Position numbers and translations under genes: made by a program
Part shown: positions 1-10,319 of the stretch, in pieces
Layout: the number at the start of each line of letters is the position of its first letter
Position numbering within the stretch: position 1 is the first letter of the stretch
Assembly: GCA_020746835.1 (NCBI GenBank)
Contig: JAGPNK010000001.1
Span: 62,001 to 126,000, forward strand
DNA from: Stachybotrys elegans
Taxonomy: Eukaryota; Ascomycota; Sordariomycetes; Hypocreales; Stachybotryaceae
Direction: 5' to 3'
Length of the DNA stretch: 64,000 nt
The notes under the pieces: model-generated
Databases searched by the model: none
What the model saw: only the letters and a program-made list of their open reading frames with translations
Told to the model about the DNA's origin: nothing

Positions 1-822
1 ATCTTGGCGCGTTACGTCGGGTCAAAGAAGAAGATCACACACTGGTCAGACAACCCGTCCAAGAGGACGGACACAACAGCAAGCTCCTCGGGTTCGGCCA
101 TGTACAGCGCCAACGCAAGGCAGCGAAACAACGTCGCAAACAAGAAGGGCCTCCACGACCGCTGGCTTATTGTGCGCTTCCTCGTGTCGTTTGCCATCCT
201 GGCGTAAGTTCCGACCGTGTCGAGATAGTACTCTTCTGACTTGCGTAGGTGCTTCGAGGTCACAAACGCTCTGTTCCAATTCCAATCCGTCAGGAATTTG
301 CGAGAAGACGCCGGTCTCGAGGAGCCCGACCTTGGTGCCGGCCGTGCGAAGACGACCTTTTTCCTCTTTCTCCCAGGCACGACGGCCGGAATATTCCTGT
401 TTATAATCTTCGGCACGACGTCGAGCTGTCGATCCAAGATGTGCGAGACGTTTCTCCCCCTGTCTTGGAGGACGTATGATGCAACCGCGGGGTGGAAGAC
501 AAAGTTTAGTTGGAGAGGTCGAAGATCTGGCGACGATCGCCCGGGGACGTCAGGCCTCCCGCATGGGTCAAATGCAAACGAGTTGGAAGCAGTCCGCAAG
601 AGCGTGCTCCAGTACGACGACTTGATGAAGCCGCTCCCTCTGGCCCCTGAAACGAAATCCAAGATGCACGCACAGGCAAGACCGCTTGGCGAAAACCCCT
701 ACACGGAGGATTTGGAGATGAACCGTGTCACGGCTCAGTCCATCACCTCTCAGAATTACAATATGGCAGAGCATAGCGACGACTCTATGCCGATACTACC
801 AATCATGTCAACAAGACGATAG
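1..822 (+). CDS. C-terminal part of a multi-spanning membrane protein (5' end outside window)
   Basis: The reading frame is open from the first base and continues through a 45-bp intron (204-248; GTAAGT donor, GCGTAG acceptor). Splicing joins codon phase 2 to TGC TTC and the frame runs to the stop at 822. Two hydrophobic segments are visible: one spans the splice junction (WLIVRFLVSFAILA then CFEVTNALF), and one reads TTFFLFLPGTTAGIFLFIIFG. A hydrophilic tail of about 130 residues follows. This layout fits the last two helices and cytosolic tail of a fungal receptor-like or other polytopic membrane protein. I do not recognise the family with certainty, because the diagnostic N-terminal part lies outside the window. 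Confidence 0.6.
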
Positions 823-1125
823 ATGAATTTAATTCTAGTATTGAACTATAATGATGAAAGAGTGGATAGTGTGAGGTGGAAGCAGTAGAGAGAAGCAACG
901 AGGCCATCCTCAGGCGTAGCCGACTGGCCGAGTGGTTGAGCCACGCTGACTGACCATGCGAAGGCATGTGAGCGACGGGATATCGAGCTGACCAGATGGA
1001 AGGCTCCGACGGTGCTCGGCTGGGAAGCTTCGGTTGACTCATAGGATAGAAGCCTTGGAATGACTGACTGACCGCGTAAGGTTGCTAACGCTGCAGAAGC
1101 CTTCCTATGACTGTGACCGTGACTG

Positions 1126-1245
1126 TCTTCTTCTTCTTCTTCTTCTTCTTCTTCTTCTTCGTCTTCGTCTTCGTCTTCGTCTTCGTCTTCGTCTTCGTCG
1201 TCGTCGTCGTCGTCGTCGTCTTCGTCTTCTTCGTCTCCTTCTTCC
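1126..1245. repeat. TTC/GTC trinucleotide microsatellite
   Basis: About 120 bp of (TTC)n passes into alternating GTC-TTC and then (GTC)n. It opens long but meaningless frames in several phases (poly-Lys/Thr, poly-Leu/Arg, poly-Phe/Val), so it should not be read as coding. Confidence 0.9.
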
Positions 1246-1808
1246 TCTTATATGCCCAGATGGAGAACGTCACGATGCTAATGGAAACCTTCGACGACGC
1301 TAGAAAAGCCATCGCTACAGGCTACAGGCTGCCAACAGAGCTGCCGAGAAGCTTGTTCCGCAGCCCACGGCTACAAAAAGCCCTTGAGCCCCCGGCTCGA
1401 GAAAGAATTCCTCATCAATCCAATCCCAAGATGAATACAAACACAGACGCAAACGTGGCAGAGGGGTCGTCCCTAGGATGAAGCTATAAACCTGTTACGA
1501 GTTCTAACGCGCTACACTTAACTTTTCGCATTTTCAGTTAGCTTGTCCGGTCGTTGAATTCCGAGGCCGACTTGGGACTCTCCATGCGTTGGAGCGATCC
1601 TGTCTCCAAGTGAAGCACTGTCTCATAGAACGTTGACTACGTCAAAGAGAGCCCAGTGATCGCCGCATGCCACTTTGGCCACCGCACATGAAGGGAGCTA
1701 CTCGTGGCTTTGAAGAAAGTAGCCGTCATCGAGTACGTGTCGATAAATCCATCGTCGTATTGGTGCTCGAGATGGCAGCCAAGTGCATCTTTCCCCATGG
1801 GCCCATAT

Positions 1809-2078
1809 ACAGGTCTCAGGGATCACAAAGAACACACTGGTACCTTCTGTCCTTGAAAGGAAAGATCAGCATTAGGTCTTAAGACCTATATTTCCTAGAA
1901 TAATACTAAGGTTTAGATATATAGATATCTAAAGAATATCTTCTTTATTCTAACACCAAGGTATCTTTAAAAAGGCATGATCTTTTCCTAAAGATCTTAG
2001 TGAACAGATACCTATAATCTAATTGGCTAGCCTCCCCTGTTAGGTACCAGTGGGTTCTTTGTGATCCCTGAGACCTGT
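1809..2078. mobile_element. Small MITE-like inverted-repeat element
   Basis: The arm at 1809-1845 (core AGGTCTCAGGGATCACAAAG) is repeated in inverted orientation at 2042-2078 with about one mismatch over 37 bp. The ~195 bp between the arms is AT-rich and has no open frame. Arms of this length around a short AT-rich non-coding core fit a MITE or a decayed foldback element. No target-site duplication could be identified by eye. Confidence 0.6.
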
Positions 2079-2510
2079 ACTGAGTCTGCGGGCCACTGTA
2101 CCCATCGAGGCGCTTCAGTCGCTCTGCAACGGCGGAATAGCTTGCCAAACGCGTCAGGTCTCCTGATACTATATATTTACCTGCCAGTCAATTCATTCCA
2201 TGCTTGGCACTTGAATATTATGTGGGTACAATGATGCCTTATAGTGGCACATGAAAGCCAGCAGATTGATTAATCATGGTCAGCAGGCAAATATGTGGCA
2301 TGCTGTAACTGCCACCTAATTATGCAGCTGATCCCTGTAATTACCTGCATGACGCCGCCTGTAACACGGCCTAGAGAGGTGGCACTGAGGCCTACATTAT
2401 AAAAGGGCCTTGCCTTCCATCTCTCATCAGGCAACTGTCATGTCCTGAACAGTTGCGTCGTCGGGTTCAGTCTCCGAAATCTTGTCTATTGCATCTCAAT
2501 CTCAGTCATC

Positions 2511-3422
2511 ATGGTAAGCGCTCACAGCACTGTGTTGGAATTCCACGGCTCACCTCCCTTCGAAAAGTCCGGGTTGGAGATTGCTGGAGGCGTCATTGCC
2601 TTCATCGAAACAGCCATCACTATTCTCAGCCGTTTACGTAGAACGTACGAGAGACAGAAAGACCTTCCCGGGCTCCTCGCCAAGCACATCAATGCCTTGA
2701 TACAGATACACTCGGTAATAAAGGTAATACGAAATGAGGATACCCTGCAAACATCGGCAGTGGTCGCAGAACTGGGGAAAATGGAGATGGTGGCCAAGGA
2801 GCTTGTCACACTCGTCAAACAATTGTCCAGGCGTCGCAGCGCTTCGGGGCAATTCTTCCACCAATTAGTCCGCGGTTCCGACGACGAAAAGAAGCTTGAA
2901 AAGGTCATGCAAGACCTCAGCCGCGAGCAGGACCAACTGGCGCTGTACATTCAAGTCGCACATGTCGGGTTAACCCGTACCATGAGCGACAAGATTGCCG
3001 TTGAAGCCGAGATAGTGGATAGAATCGACAAGCTCGTGCAGCAAGTTTTCGGCGACGGAAAAGGGCTCCAGATGATGAAGTTCCTGCGTTCACGAGGTTA
3101 TGAAGGTTTGTCGCCCGCAGTCCTCAACCACTTCGAGTGCTGACGGCTAGGGTCCGATGCTGTTATAACCCTTTCTGACGAAGACGTGGCGGCGCTCCCG
3201 GCCATGGAGAATGAGAGCAATCCCTTCGACGGGTCGAGTCTTGTTCAAAACAACCTCACCGAGGACCAGGCGATACAGATCAACGGGCCCATTGGCGGTG
3301 CCGACTGGACCGAGGCCAGTCGTGTTCGAATCGAGAGCAATAAATCCGTTCATGGTAGCATCATGGTCAACCACGCGATGTCTATGGAAGCATTTCAGGC
3401 ATTGCTCGCCAGAAGAGTGTAG
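2511..3422 (+). CDS. HeLo-like N-terminal-domain protein (STAND-associated type)
   Basis: Two exons (2511-3105 and 3151-3422) are joined across a 45-bp intron whose branch/acceptor reads TGCTGACGGCTAG; the product is about 288 aa. Residues 15-195 are alpha-helical with alternating hydrophobic and charged stretches (GGVIAFIETAITILSRLRR; KKLEKVMQDLSREQDQLAL). This resembles the HeLo-like helical bundles found at the N-termini of fungal STAND/NLR proteins, but no NACHT domain follows. The tail contains two short similar segments, AIQINGPIGG and SIMVNHAMS, about 33 residues apart in an Asn-rich context, as in solo effectors that end in a signalling motif. Assignment to the HeLo-like fold is by pattern, not by a search. 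Neighbouring genes (DUF7580, HeLo, NLR) support a role in a cell-death or recognition island. Confidence 0.65.
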
Positions 3423-3539
3423 CCGTCAGTGGTTAAGAATCGTCTATCCAGTCACACCGGGGGGGTTTCATGCTATAAATTGAGTAACCAAGTACATCTT
3501 TGCTAGCTGAACAGTTTGAACAGTTTGACCCTAGTTCGT

Positions 3540-4022
3540 CTACTCCGCCTCATCCATGTCAATGTCCATCTTGCTAGTATCTTCGTTCTGGTGCGAGACG
3601 ATGTCGTCGGGCTTTTGACCACGCACACTGGCCACAAGCTCCAGTGTTTGGAGGTCGTGCGGGCAATTAAGTTGTGTCGATTCTCCCTCTGCTCTATTTT
3701 TGGATATGGTGATCTTCTTAGGGAGTACATAGTCGCCCGTCCCAGTTGGTGCGTTCACCATAAGTGCATATCCAGAGGTGTGGTTGTCAGTTACCGTGAG
3801 TTCAGCTTCGATTAGCGTGACCTATGGCCACGTGAGCTCTTAGGCTATTGAAAAATTAGTAATGGAACTCACCATGGTGAATCGCTTGGGTCGACGGCCT
3901 TTGGCAGACTTGGCAACAGACAGGTTGGAGCTTGATGGCGACCGCTTCGGTGGAGAATGCCGGGGCTTAATGTCTAGAGCAGTGCGTCTGGACTTTCTCT
4001 TGGAAGGTTTAGAAGAGGGCAT
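3540..4022 (-). CDS. Small basic/acidic hypothetical protein
   Basis: Two exons on the minus strand (4022-3873 and 3821-3540) are joined in phase 0 across a 51-bp intron (GTGAGT...CATAG), giving about 143 aa. The N-terminal exon is rich in Lys/Arg/Ser/Pro, with nuclear-localisation-like clusters (KPSKRKSRR; KGRRPKRF). The second half is unlike it: a possible beta-rich stretch, then a very acidic end (MDIDMDEAE). No family is recognised. The ATG at 4022 is the first in frame; the frame stays open upstream, so a further 5' exon is possible. It lies convergent to the HeLo-like gene. Confidence 0.45.
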
Positions 4023-4842
4023 TGGATAGGTTGCAGCGTCAGAGAAAACAGGCCGGATCGAGTTGGGACCAAGTGATTTATACAAGTGCCAAGCCCAGGA
4101 CGACTTGCTTCACTTGCTGACCAGGATCGCACAACTCACTCTACCTCCTCATTCGGCTACCCTCTTACACCTACAGGCTTGCATGACCTATTCCTTGGCA
4201 AGGCAACCAAGTGTGCCATCCAGGGCCGACCGGGTGGTGTTTGGGGGTTGGGGACGAGGCAACCACAGGTGACTAGGCCATGGGCAAGACCCCGACTTCC
4301 CTGCGTCTCTTCGATGATCCTAGCAATCCTAGCCTCAATAGGGTTGCAACGCGAGCAAGGTGGTGGAATATCCCTCCCCATCGGCACGACTGGGCGTACG
4401 GAGCCGCATTTGCGCATATTTGGCAGAGTAATGATATGCTAAACTCCGTTACTTACGCTGCGTTGTCCGAGGGTGGAGCTGCTGGATGAACTAGGTGCCC
4501 GACGATGCATGTGCAGTCATGGCACGGAGTCTCCGACACTACCTATCCAATGTACATGTACATGCGGCTATACTGGCCAATGTAGATATACATGAGTTCA
4601 GCTGCTGCACGTCGGCTGACCTGCCTGCTTCGGCCGTATCTGCCAGGCAATATAAGCACATAAGCGGGGAGACGGAGGCTCTTCGGTCGGCGAGAGGGCT
4701 TAACCCAAAGCCTTACCGAAACATTCGCATCCCCATGACTCGTGGTTTCAACCGGTCTCGTTCTCGCTTCTTCTACATACAAGTCGCCGTTCTGTTTTCG
4801 CAAGACACTTCTACGCTATCAACAAGTGTTGGATAACTGATC
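4023..4842. other. Intergenic interval, no gene seen
   Basis: Several frames of 60-120 codons exist, but none has recognisable composition, domains or splice signals. This is probably the shared promoter region between the small minus-strand gene and the DUF7580 gene. Short palindromic repeats of the CATGTACATGTA type occur near 4550-4590. Confidence 0.5.
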
Positions 4843-6841
4843 ATGGCAACTCCATCTCCACAACAAGACCGGCGGCGTGAGAAAAAAGGTAGCACTAATG
4901 TGCCGCTACCCGGCTTCCGGGTTGGGAGGCCACGTGGGCAAACCACTATCGACGCCAGGAAGCACATGGTGGAAGGAAACACTACACGGGATGAGTCCAT
5001 GATGCTCAATCACCAAGGAAGAGACACATGGGTTAAGCCCCGCACCAACATTAAAAACGTCACAAATATAAGAATCACGAGGTTCCCACGATCCGGTATG
5101 CTTCTGATCCAATACATCTAGAACTTGGGCTACTTGCCATCATTTCACAGTTATGTGCTAGTCTAACACGTTTCCAGGACCAAAGAAGAAATACCGGAGC
5201 AACCCATCAAGTGCCTTTGTGCGCTCGAGCGTCGATATTGAGTCAATTGCGAAGATGTTTCGAGATGAGACGGGCAACATCATTCGCAGAATCCATGAAA
5301 GCCTCACCAAGTGTCAAATCTCCATTGGAAAAGTCACGGATAGTCTCGAGAAGTTAGAGCAATGCGGGTTCAAAGACGACTCAGCGGCATGCATCGACAG
5401 TATGCTCGTGATACTGAAGCGGCCTAACCTTAAGAACCTTCCAGATAACAGGGAATATCGCGCGTTTGGGTTCGTGCTGGGCAAGCGGATTCTCGGGGAG
5501 AGTTACAGTACAAGAGACAAGCGAGTTCGAGAGCTCCTACAGGCTCTTGAAGACTCTGAAGATGATCTATTCCATGCACGTTCACGGTTGAACACAATTT
5601 CCTCAGTACGTCGGCTTGGCTACCAAGACTTAGAAGACATGGCTAACCATAGATGTGATGTTCCGCAGCAACCAAAACCGGAGGACAAAAAGTGCCAGAA
5701 GAATATTAGACTTTGCTACGACGATCTCAGCAGTTTGGACAGAAACCACAATCGATTCCGTGAACTATTCGACAAGCACGTCAGCCACCTCACCTCACTC
5801 ATCAGAGACCTGAACGAACAAGAAAAGCAAGAACTCGCTCTCCTTATATCGTGTCGGCATATGTCTACAGTGCTCTGTCGCCAGCTCGGCAGCCTCTGCG
5901 ACGAGCATGACGACCATCAAGTCTACGTCAATCTCGAAAAGATAGAAAGAAGAAGCGAAGGCAAGTGTCAGTGGATTAGCTTTGAACTTGCTTTTCAGAG
6001 GTGTGATCAGGAGGAACAGGGCTTTGTCTTGATTCATGCGGAAATTATGGTCAACGAAGACAGCCTAAGCAATTCTTTCACATCTACCAGTGACCAGTCG
6101 GACACAACCCTGTCCTCACCTCACTTACAAACCCCAATCATCAACCCGGTGGGGGGAATGAACCATGAGCGAGCATGCTTCTGTATCGGGAGCCTTGCCA
6201 ATGGGATGAATTTTCGATTCAAAATCGGGACGGGCACGCAGGTTCAGCAATGCCCTTTTCCTGGTGGTGCCGGTACTAGCTTGCTGTCACTTGCCGAATG
6301 GATCAGGCAGGCAAAAATGGAGCAGAAGGACTTCAACGACAGCAACATAGACCGTCGAGTACGCTTAGCTTGCCTGGTTGCTGAAGCTGTTCTCAAGTTT
6401 GAGATCGCACTCTGGTCTCCGGAAATTCTCACATCTCAGACAATCATGCTGGCCGCGGACGGTACACACATGAGAGTTTGTCTTGCCCAGCAACGGTACC
6501 TCGGGAGCCCTTCCCCAAGACAACCGAGTACAGTCTCAAAGATTCTGCAAAGTCTGGGCGTGGTCTTGCTTGAACTGGGTCTTCTTGAAGTGATCCCAGA
6601 GAATGTGCTAAGCCGAGGCAGTAATGAGTTGATTGACAACTTGGAAGATGAAATGGGCAGGCACTATACTGCCGTCGTCCGGTTTTGCATTGGATATGAG
6701 GATGAAACCGACGGCGACAACAGTTTGAGAGACAAGGGTATTTATGACCTGTCTATCCAGGAATACTTTTATCAGAGAGTGATACGTCTCCTAAAGGCAA
6801 ACGATAACCTCGTGGAGCAGTATGCGAACAGTAGAGGGTAA
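4843..6841 (+). CDS. DUF7580-type protein
   Basis: Exon 1 (4843-5095) and exon 2 (5178-6841) are joined by an 82-bp intron (GTATGC...TTTCCAG), giving about 638 aa. The N-terminal ~85 residues are basic and disordered, with an AT-hook-like GRPRG near residue 28. The rest has the order typical of fungal DUF7580 proteins: a helical N-terminal part, then a domain of about 220 residues with a conserved ILQSLGVVLLELGL segment and a C-terminal YEDETDGDN...FYQRVIRLL region. In many ascomycetes this domain accompanies subtilase- or patatin-type immune-like proteins. Here it stands alone. Its place between HeLo-like and NLR genes agrees with a recognition island. The DUF assignment is from memory of the family pattern. 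Confidence 0.7.
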
Positions 6842-6910
6842 AATGGAGACCATTCCCATTCTTTCATGAGACATCCTTATTATAAAATGTGGTTTGAAAT
6901 TCACTCTCAT

Positions 6911-7875
6911 TTAAACATTTTCGCCTTTAGGCTTCTTGCGTGGCACATCCGGATCTTCCCTATCGCGTTCGTCCCGGTACTTGGCCGACTGACGCGCCCA
7001 GTCCATCCTCCGAAGGGCGAGCTGGAGCGGCTCTGAGTCTTTCTTGAAGCTAGAAACCAACATCTTGAGATGAACCAGATACTCGAAATCTTCCACCTTT
7101 GGTTTGTCTTTCTCTGTTGGCTCGCTACCACCATTACAAATCGGGCACCGCGCGTGCGCCGATGTGTTCTTGGAAGACGTGGTCTTCCCCAGGTTGTCAA
7201 TCTTCTTCTTGAAAGCCTCGGCCACAGTATGAATCTCTGCATCGCCTTCGATTTTCTCCCATTCCGGACTCTCCAGATCCAAAAGATGAGTCAGGCAATG
7301 AGCCAATGTGAACAGAGAGACCATGGTGCAATCAACGTCTTCAGCATGCACCAGGTCATCATCGGGCTCAACTTCATCCACCACAATATCATTCTGCCAT
7401 GTCACCAGTGCTCGGAAGGTTCGATCTAGCTCTCGTCGAGCGCGTAACCAATCGGTACTAGCTGGAGTGTCCTTGCTGGCATGATCGCCCGGGTTCCCGA
7501 CAAAGGAAGATTTACGCCTAGACAGTTTAGCAACATTACGGGAAGGTGTTGCATAGGCAATGCTCACGAAGAGCTATCCAAGGCTCTGAAGGTCAATCCC
7601 GAAGACAGAGGGACGGAATTCTGCCTGACGATGGATGCGAGGAAGTGAAGCACCACGCCGTTCAACTTCTTGACCTGTTTCAGCCTCTCTTTCCAAGATT
7701 GCTCACTGGCATCTTTATGAGCCTTTTGGGGCCTAGGCTCAGGTTTTTCAGCACCAGGAACTTCGTCTCCTTGGGCACTTAGTGTTTTAGCGTTGTCTGC
7801 TGCTTTTTTTGCTGTCCGAGTCTGTCTGGTCGTCTTCAAACCCTGATCGGTCGTTGTCGTCTCTTTACTGGCCAT
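6911..7875 (-). CDS. Hypothetical protein with a CPIC-type cysteine pair
   Basis: Exon 1 (7875-7568) and exon 2 (7517-6911) are joined across a 50-bp intron (GTGAGC donor, GCTAAAC branch, TGTCTAG acceptor), giving about 304 aa. The first 65 residues are Lys/Thr/Ala-rich and low in complexity. The centre is helical and acidic. Near residue 220 there is ARCPICNGG, a single C-X2-C pair with no second pair in sight. The C-terminus is strongly charged (RDERDREDPDVPRKKPKG). It ends 70 bp from the DUF7580 gene's stop, in convergent orientation. I do not recognise a family. Confidence 0.6.
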
Positions 7876-9203
7876 GGTGGCAATGATGGTCTAGGACATG
7901 CACCAACTCTGTTCAGCATTTTGACAAGATGCTATAAAATGATTCCAAAAGACATGGATATGCCAGACAATGACCGGGGCTCAGCTCCGACCATGACAGG
8001 CCTCTGTTCAGGTCAGGGTGTCAACATAACCCAATGTACCAGTACAAGAACACCACGTCCACGTAATACCGTCATGATTCGTGAGGTGTGGTTGCATGCA
8101 TTGTGTCCTTCGCAACAACGAATCACAGCTGCAGGGAATGCAGACGGTGGTTCAGCCAGCCCCTCACGACATCCAACCTGCATGTCTGGTAAGCAGCCTC
8201 TCAGCCTACTCAACAAGCACGCAAGCTTATCAGTCAAACCTACGTATCCACCATATTCCTCAGGATTCCATGGCCAGAGTACGCGAGCATGAGAGCGCCC
8301 GGTTTGGTCTCACTTTACAAGAGCAGACACCGAAGTGCTTAAACCCCACTCCACCACCGGCAAAATAGAAAGGAATGCAACTCGTATTGCCTATGACACG
8401 TCATTCAACATGGCGAAGTGTATTAAAGAAGGTTACATTGCATTCAAGCTAGGTAAAAGCATGACTTGGCAATGCAACATAAGCTGTGGACGTCTAAAAG
8501 GATAAAGTGCTGCCTAGCCAAATGGAAATCAGGAGTCACCGAGATCAAGTATATTTCGATGATTGTCGGCCGTCGGCACACAGCAGCCTGACGGCCCCAG
8601 TTATTCGATTTGTCCCGCAAGCTCTATGCCATTGGTCCACACCGCGTCTACGTCTTGGCAGACACAACTCCAGCACGTATTAGGCTAGGAACAACAAATC
8701 ATCTTCAAGCAGGATGAAAATAAGACAATTGTTCCGCCACACAAACATGCCATCTCTGCAGATTCGACCATTCAAACAGCTCGAAATACAAGTAGGCCTG
8801 CAAATTATACACCAACTTTTGAGAAAGCTGAGCTATGTTAGACATTGCTACAGCCCCTCTGGCTTTAGCAGCTTAACCGATGGAGGTACTTCGGCGACAT
8901 ACAGCGGCCGCTGCGTTTTCAGCCTCATGCATTGTCATCTCTCGGTAGGCTTTAGCTGAGGAGTGGGTTCTAGCGCTTACATATGTTCTAACAAGGATAA
9001 AATATCTTATTTACGCTGGTATAACTTTAAACGCTCCAACCAATTGTTATCTATTGATCTGATGTCGTCAGAGGGGGTCTCCTCGAAGTCACTGGTCTGT
9101 ATCCCATTGGGGTACACGAACGGGAAATCCCACATAACTTTGAACGCACCGGATCAGTACACTCATCAGCTCCCTCAACTAGCGAGCATTATCATAACAC
9201 GCA
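7876..9203. other. Intergenic interval, no gene seen
   Basis: This is 1.3 kb between divergent genes. Open frames are short and without domain features. The last 140 bp hold a 71-bp dispersed repeat (see separate entry) immediately upstream of the HeLo gene. Confidence 0.5.
9065..9135. repeat. 71-bp dispersed repeat in the HeLo gene's upstream region
   Basis: The block TCGTCAGAGGGGG...CCTCGAAGTCACTGG...GGGAAATCCCACAT recurs in inverted orientation at 56597-56667 with only a few mismatches. A shorter relative (CAGAG..GGCCTCATCGAAGTCACTG) lies at 47336-47365, just before the ATG of the gene at 47382. It sits 68-139 bp upstream of the HeLo start codon, so it is promoter or 5'UTR. It may be a transposon end or a shared regulatory cassette. 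Confidence 0.8.
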
Positions 9204-10178
9204 ATGGCGGAAACAGCTGCAACCGCAGCCGGAATCGCAGGCATTGTGGGCGTCCTCCAAAGCCTGCTCCAGTGCTACAAAGACTTCCTAACCGCCCGGG
9301 ACTTTGGAGATGATTTTGCCTTGTGTCAACTGCGAGCGGCCCTCCTGGAGAATTCAACCGTGACCTGGGCCATCGCGGTGGGACTCCAGCATGAGTCGGG
9401 GGAGCCGCGCAACGAGTTTCTCGTCCAGCGACCCACGGAGAAAAACGCCACTCTGGTGAGGCTAACCCTGGACCTTATCCGCAAATGGTTGGGCCACGCA
9501 AATGAAGAGCTGGATATATATACGACTGAGGGGGCTGCTACTGAAGATGATGCAAGCGTTGAGGAGGTAGCTGTTGGTGCGGAGAGTCCCGGCGACAGAC
9601 CCTCCAGGGTAAAGAGGTTCGCAAATAAAATACACCGCACTGCTCATCGACAGCATGATAACGAGCACCCGGGAACACTGAAGCGCACCACCTGGGCACT
9701 GGTCGACAAGGCCCGGCTTGAGGCCACCCTGGACAAGGTCACGACCCTGGTGGACCGTCTCAACACTGACTTTGCCCCCGTTGACCAGAAGCGACAGCTG
9801 GACCAGTATTGCGAGGTTGTCAAGGAGCTTAAGCTAAGCGATGAAGAGCTCAGGGAGCTCGGCGCAGAGATCGGGGACAAGATCTTCAAGACGGTCGTCA
9901 AGATGCTTCAGAATGAGCGGGCAACCGGAGACAGATTCTTGAAGATGCAAGTGACCAAGGAAGGCACCGTGAATATTGGAGATTACTACGACACAGACTG
10001 GAAGGGGGATGGGCAGAGGCAGTCATCCCGGAATGACACGTTTGAAGAGCTCTCGGTGACGGACACGGCGTTTGTCAACATTGGGGACAACTTTGGTGGG
10101 AAGAGCCCTCTTCAGATACGACTTGAGCAGCAACAGGAGGCGGCAAGGCGAGCCCAGAGCGGTGGCGTTGGGAATTGA
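9204..10178 (+). CDS. HeLo-domain cell-death effector with two HET-s-type amyloid repeats
   Basis: A single exon encodes 324 aa, close to the ~290 aa of HET-s/HET-S-type proteins. The N-terminal ~225 residues form an all-helical HeLo-like domain that starts with a hydrophobic Ala/Gly/Ile/Val stretch (AGIAGIVGVLQSLL), as in HeLo proteins, where this segment is thought to insert in the membrane. The C-terminal 75 residues are polar and carry two pseudo-repeats: R1, with core TVNIGDY at 255-261, and R2, with core FVNIGDN at 290-296 followed by FGGKS. Their spacing is 35 residues. This is the arrangement of HET-s-related amyloid motifs (HRAM), which template into a beta-solenoid. By family analogy, the helical domain would become a membrane-disrupting death effector once its tail is seeded by an NLR. 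The neighbouring convergent NLR carries the matching single motif. Start: ATG at 9204, the first in frame. Confidence 0.85.
   Translation: MAETAATAAGIAGIVGVLQSLLQCYKDFLTARDFGDDFALCQLRAALLENSTVTWAIAVGLQHESGEPRNEFLVQRPTEKNATLVRLTLDLIRKWLGHANEELDIYTTEGAATEDDASVEEVAVGAESPGDRPSRVKRFANKIHRTAHRQHDNEHPGTLKRTTWALVDKARLEATLDKVTTLVDRLNTDFAPVDQKRQLDQYCEVVKELKLSDEELRELGAEIGDKIFKTVVKMLQNERATGDRFLKMQVTKEGTVNIGDYYDTDWKGDGQRQSSRNDTFEELSVTDTAFVNIGDNFGGKSPLQIRLEQQQEAARRAQSGGVGN
9960..10105 (+). other. Predicted prion-forming tail: R1 and R2 amyloid motifs
   Basis: The coding segment for HeLo residues ~253-300 contains V-N-I-G-D twice (256-260 and 291-295), each preceded by V-T and four intervening residues (VT.EGT-VNIGD; VTDTAF-VNIGD). 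The linker is Gly/Asn/Ser/Gln-rich. R2 ends in FGGK, corresponding to the aromatic/Gly tail of HRAM motifs. Both units align without gaps to NLR residues 7-22. Confidence 0.8.
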
Positions 10179-10319
10179 AGGTTGCTTGACTGAGGCTGCT
10201 TGGTTGAGGAATCTATATCGCTTTTCCAAGCAAAGTTTGAAGTTATCACCATCAATGATGTATCGAAGACTCAGAGAGGCGGTGTTGATTGAATGCATAG
10301 CTATGTTTCCCAACTGATT

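Larger units (their letters stand above)
823..2510. other. Gene-free interval with microsatellite and inverted-repeat remnant
   Basis: No convincing gene is seen. Open frames across 1085-1481 consist of the trinucleotide run and have no domain content. The interval holds the TTC/GTC microsatellite and the inverted-repeat element listed separately. A generally AT-richer stretch (1870-2340) precedes the next gene. Confidence 0.6.

Noticed and set aside
905..1000. tRNA-like A-box (TGGCCGAGTGGT) suggesting a Ser/Leu tRNA
   Set aside because: No matching B-box (GGTTCGANNCC) or acceptor-stem pairing could be found downstream; probably chance or a decayed SINE-like remnant.
1085..1481. Long frames on both strands across the TTC/GTC run
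   Set aside because: They are created by trinucleotide periodicity and have no flanking coding composition.
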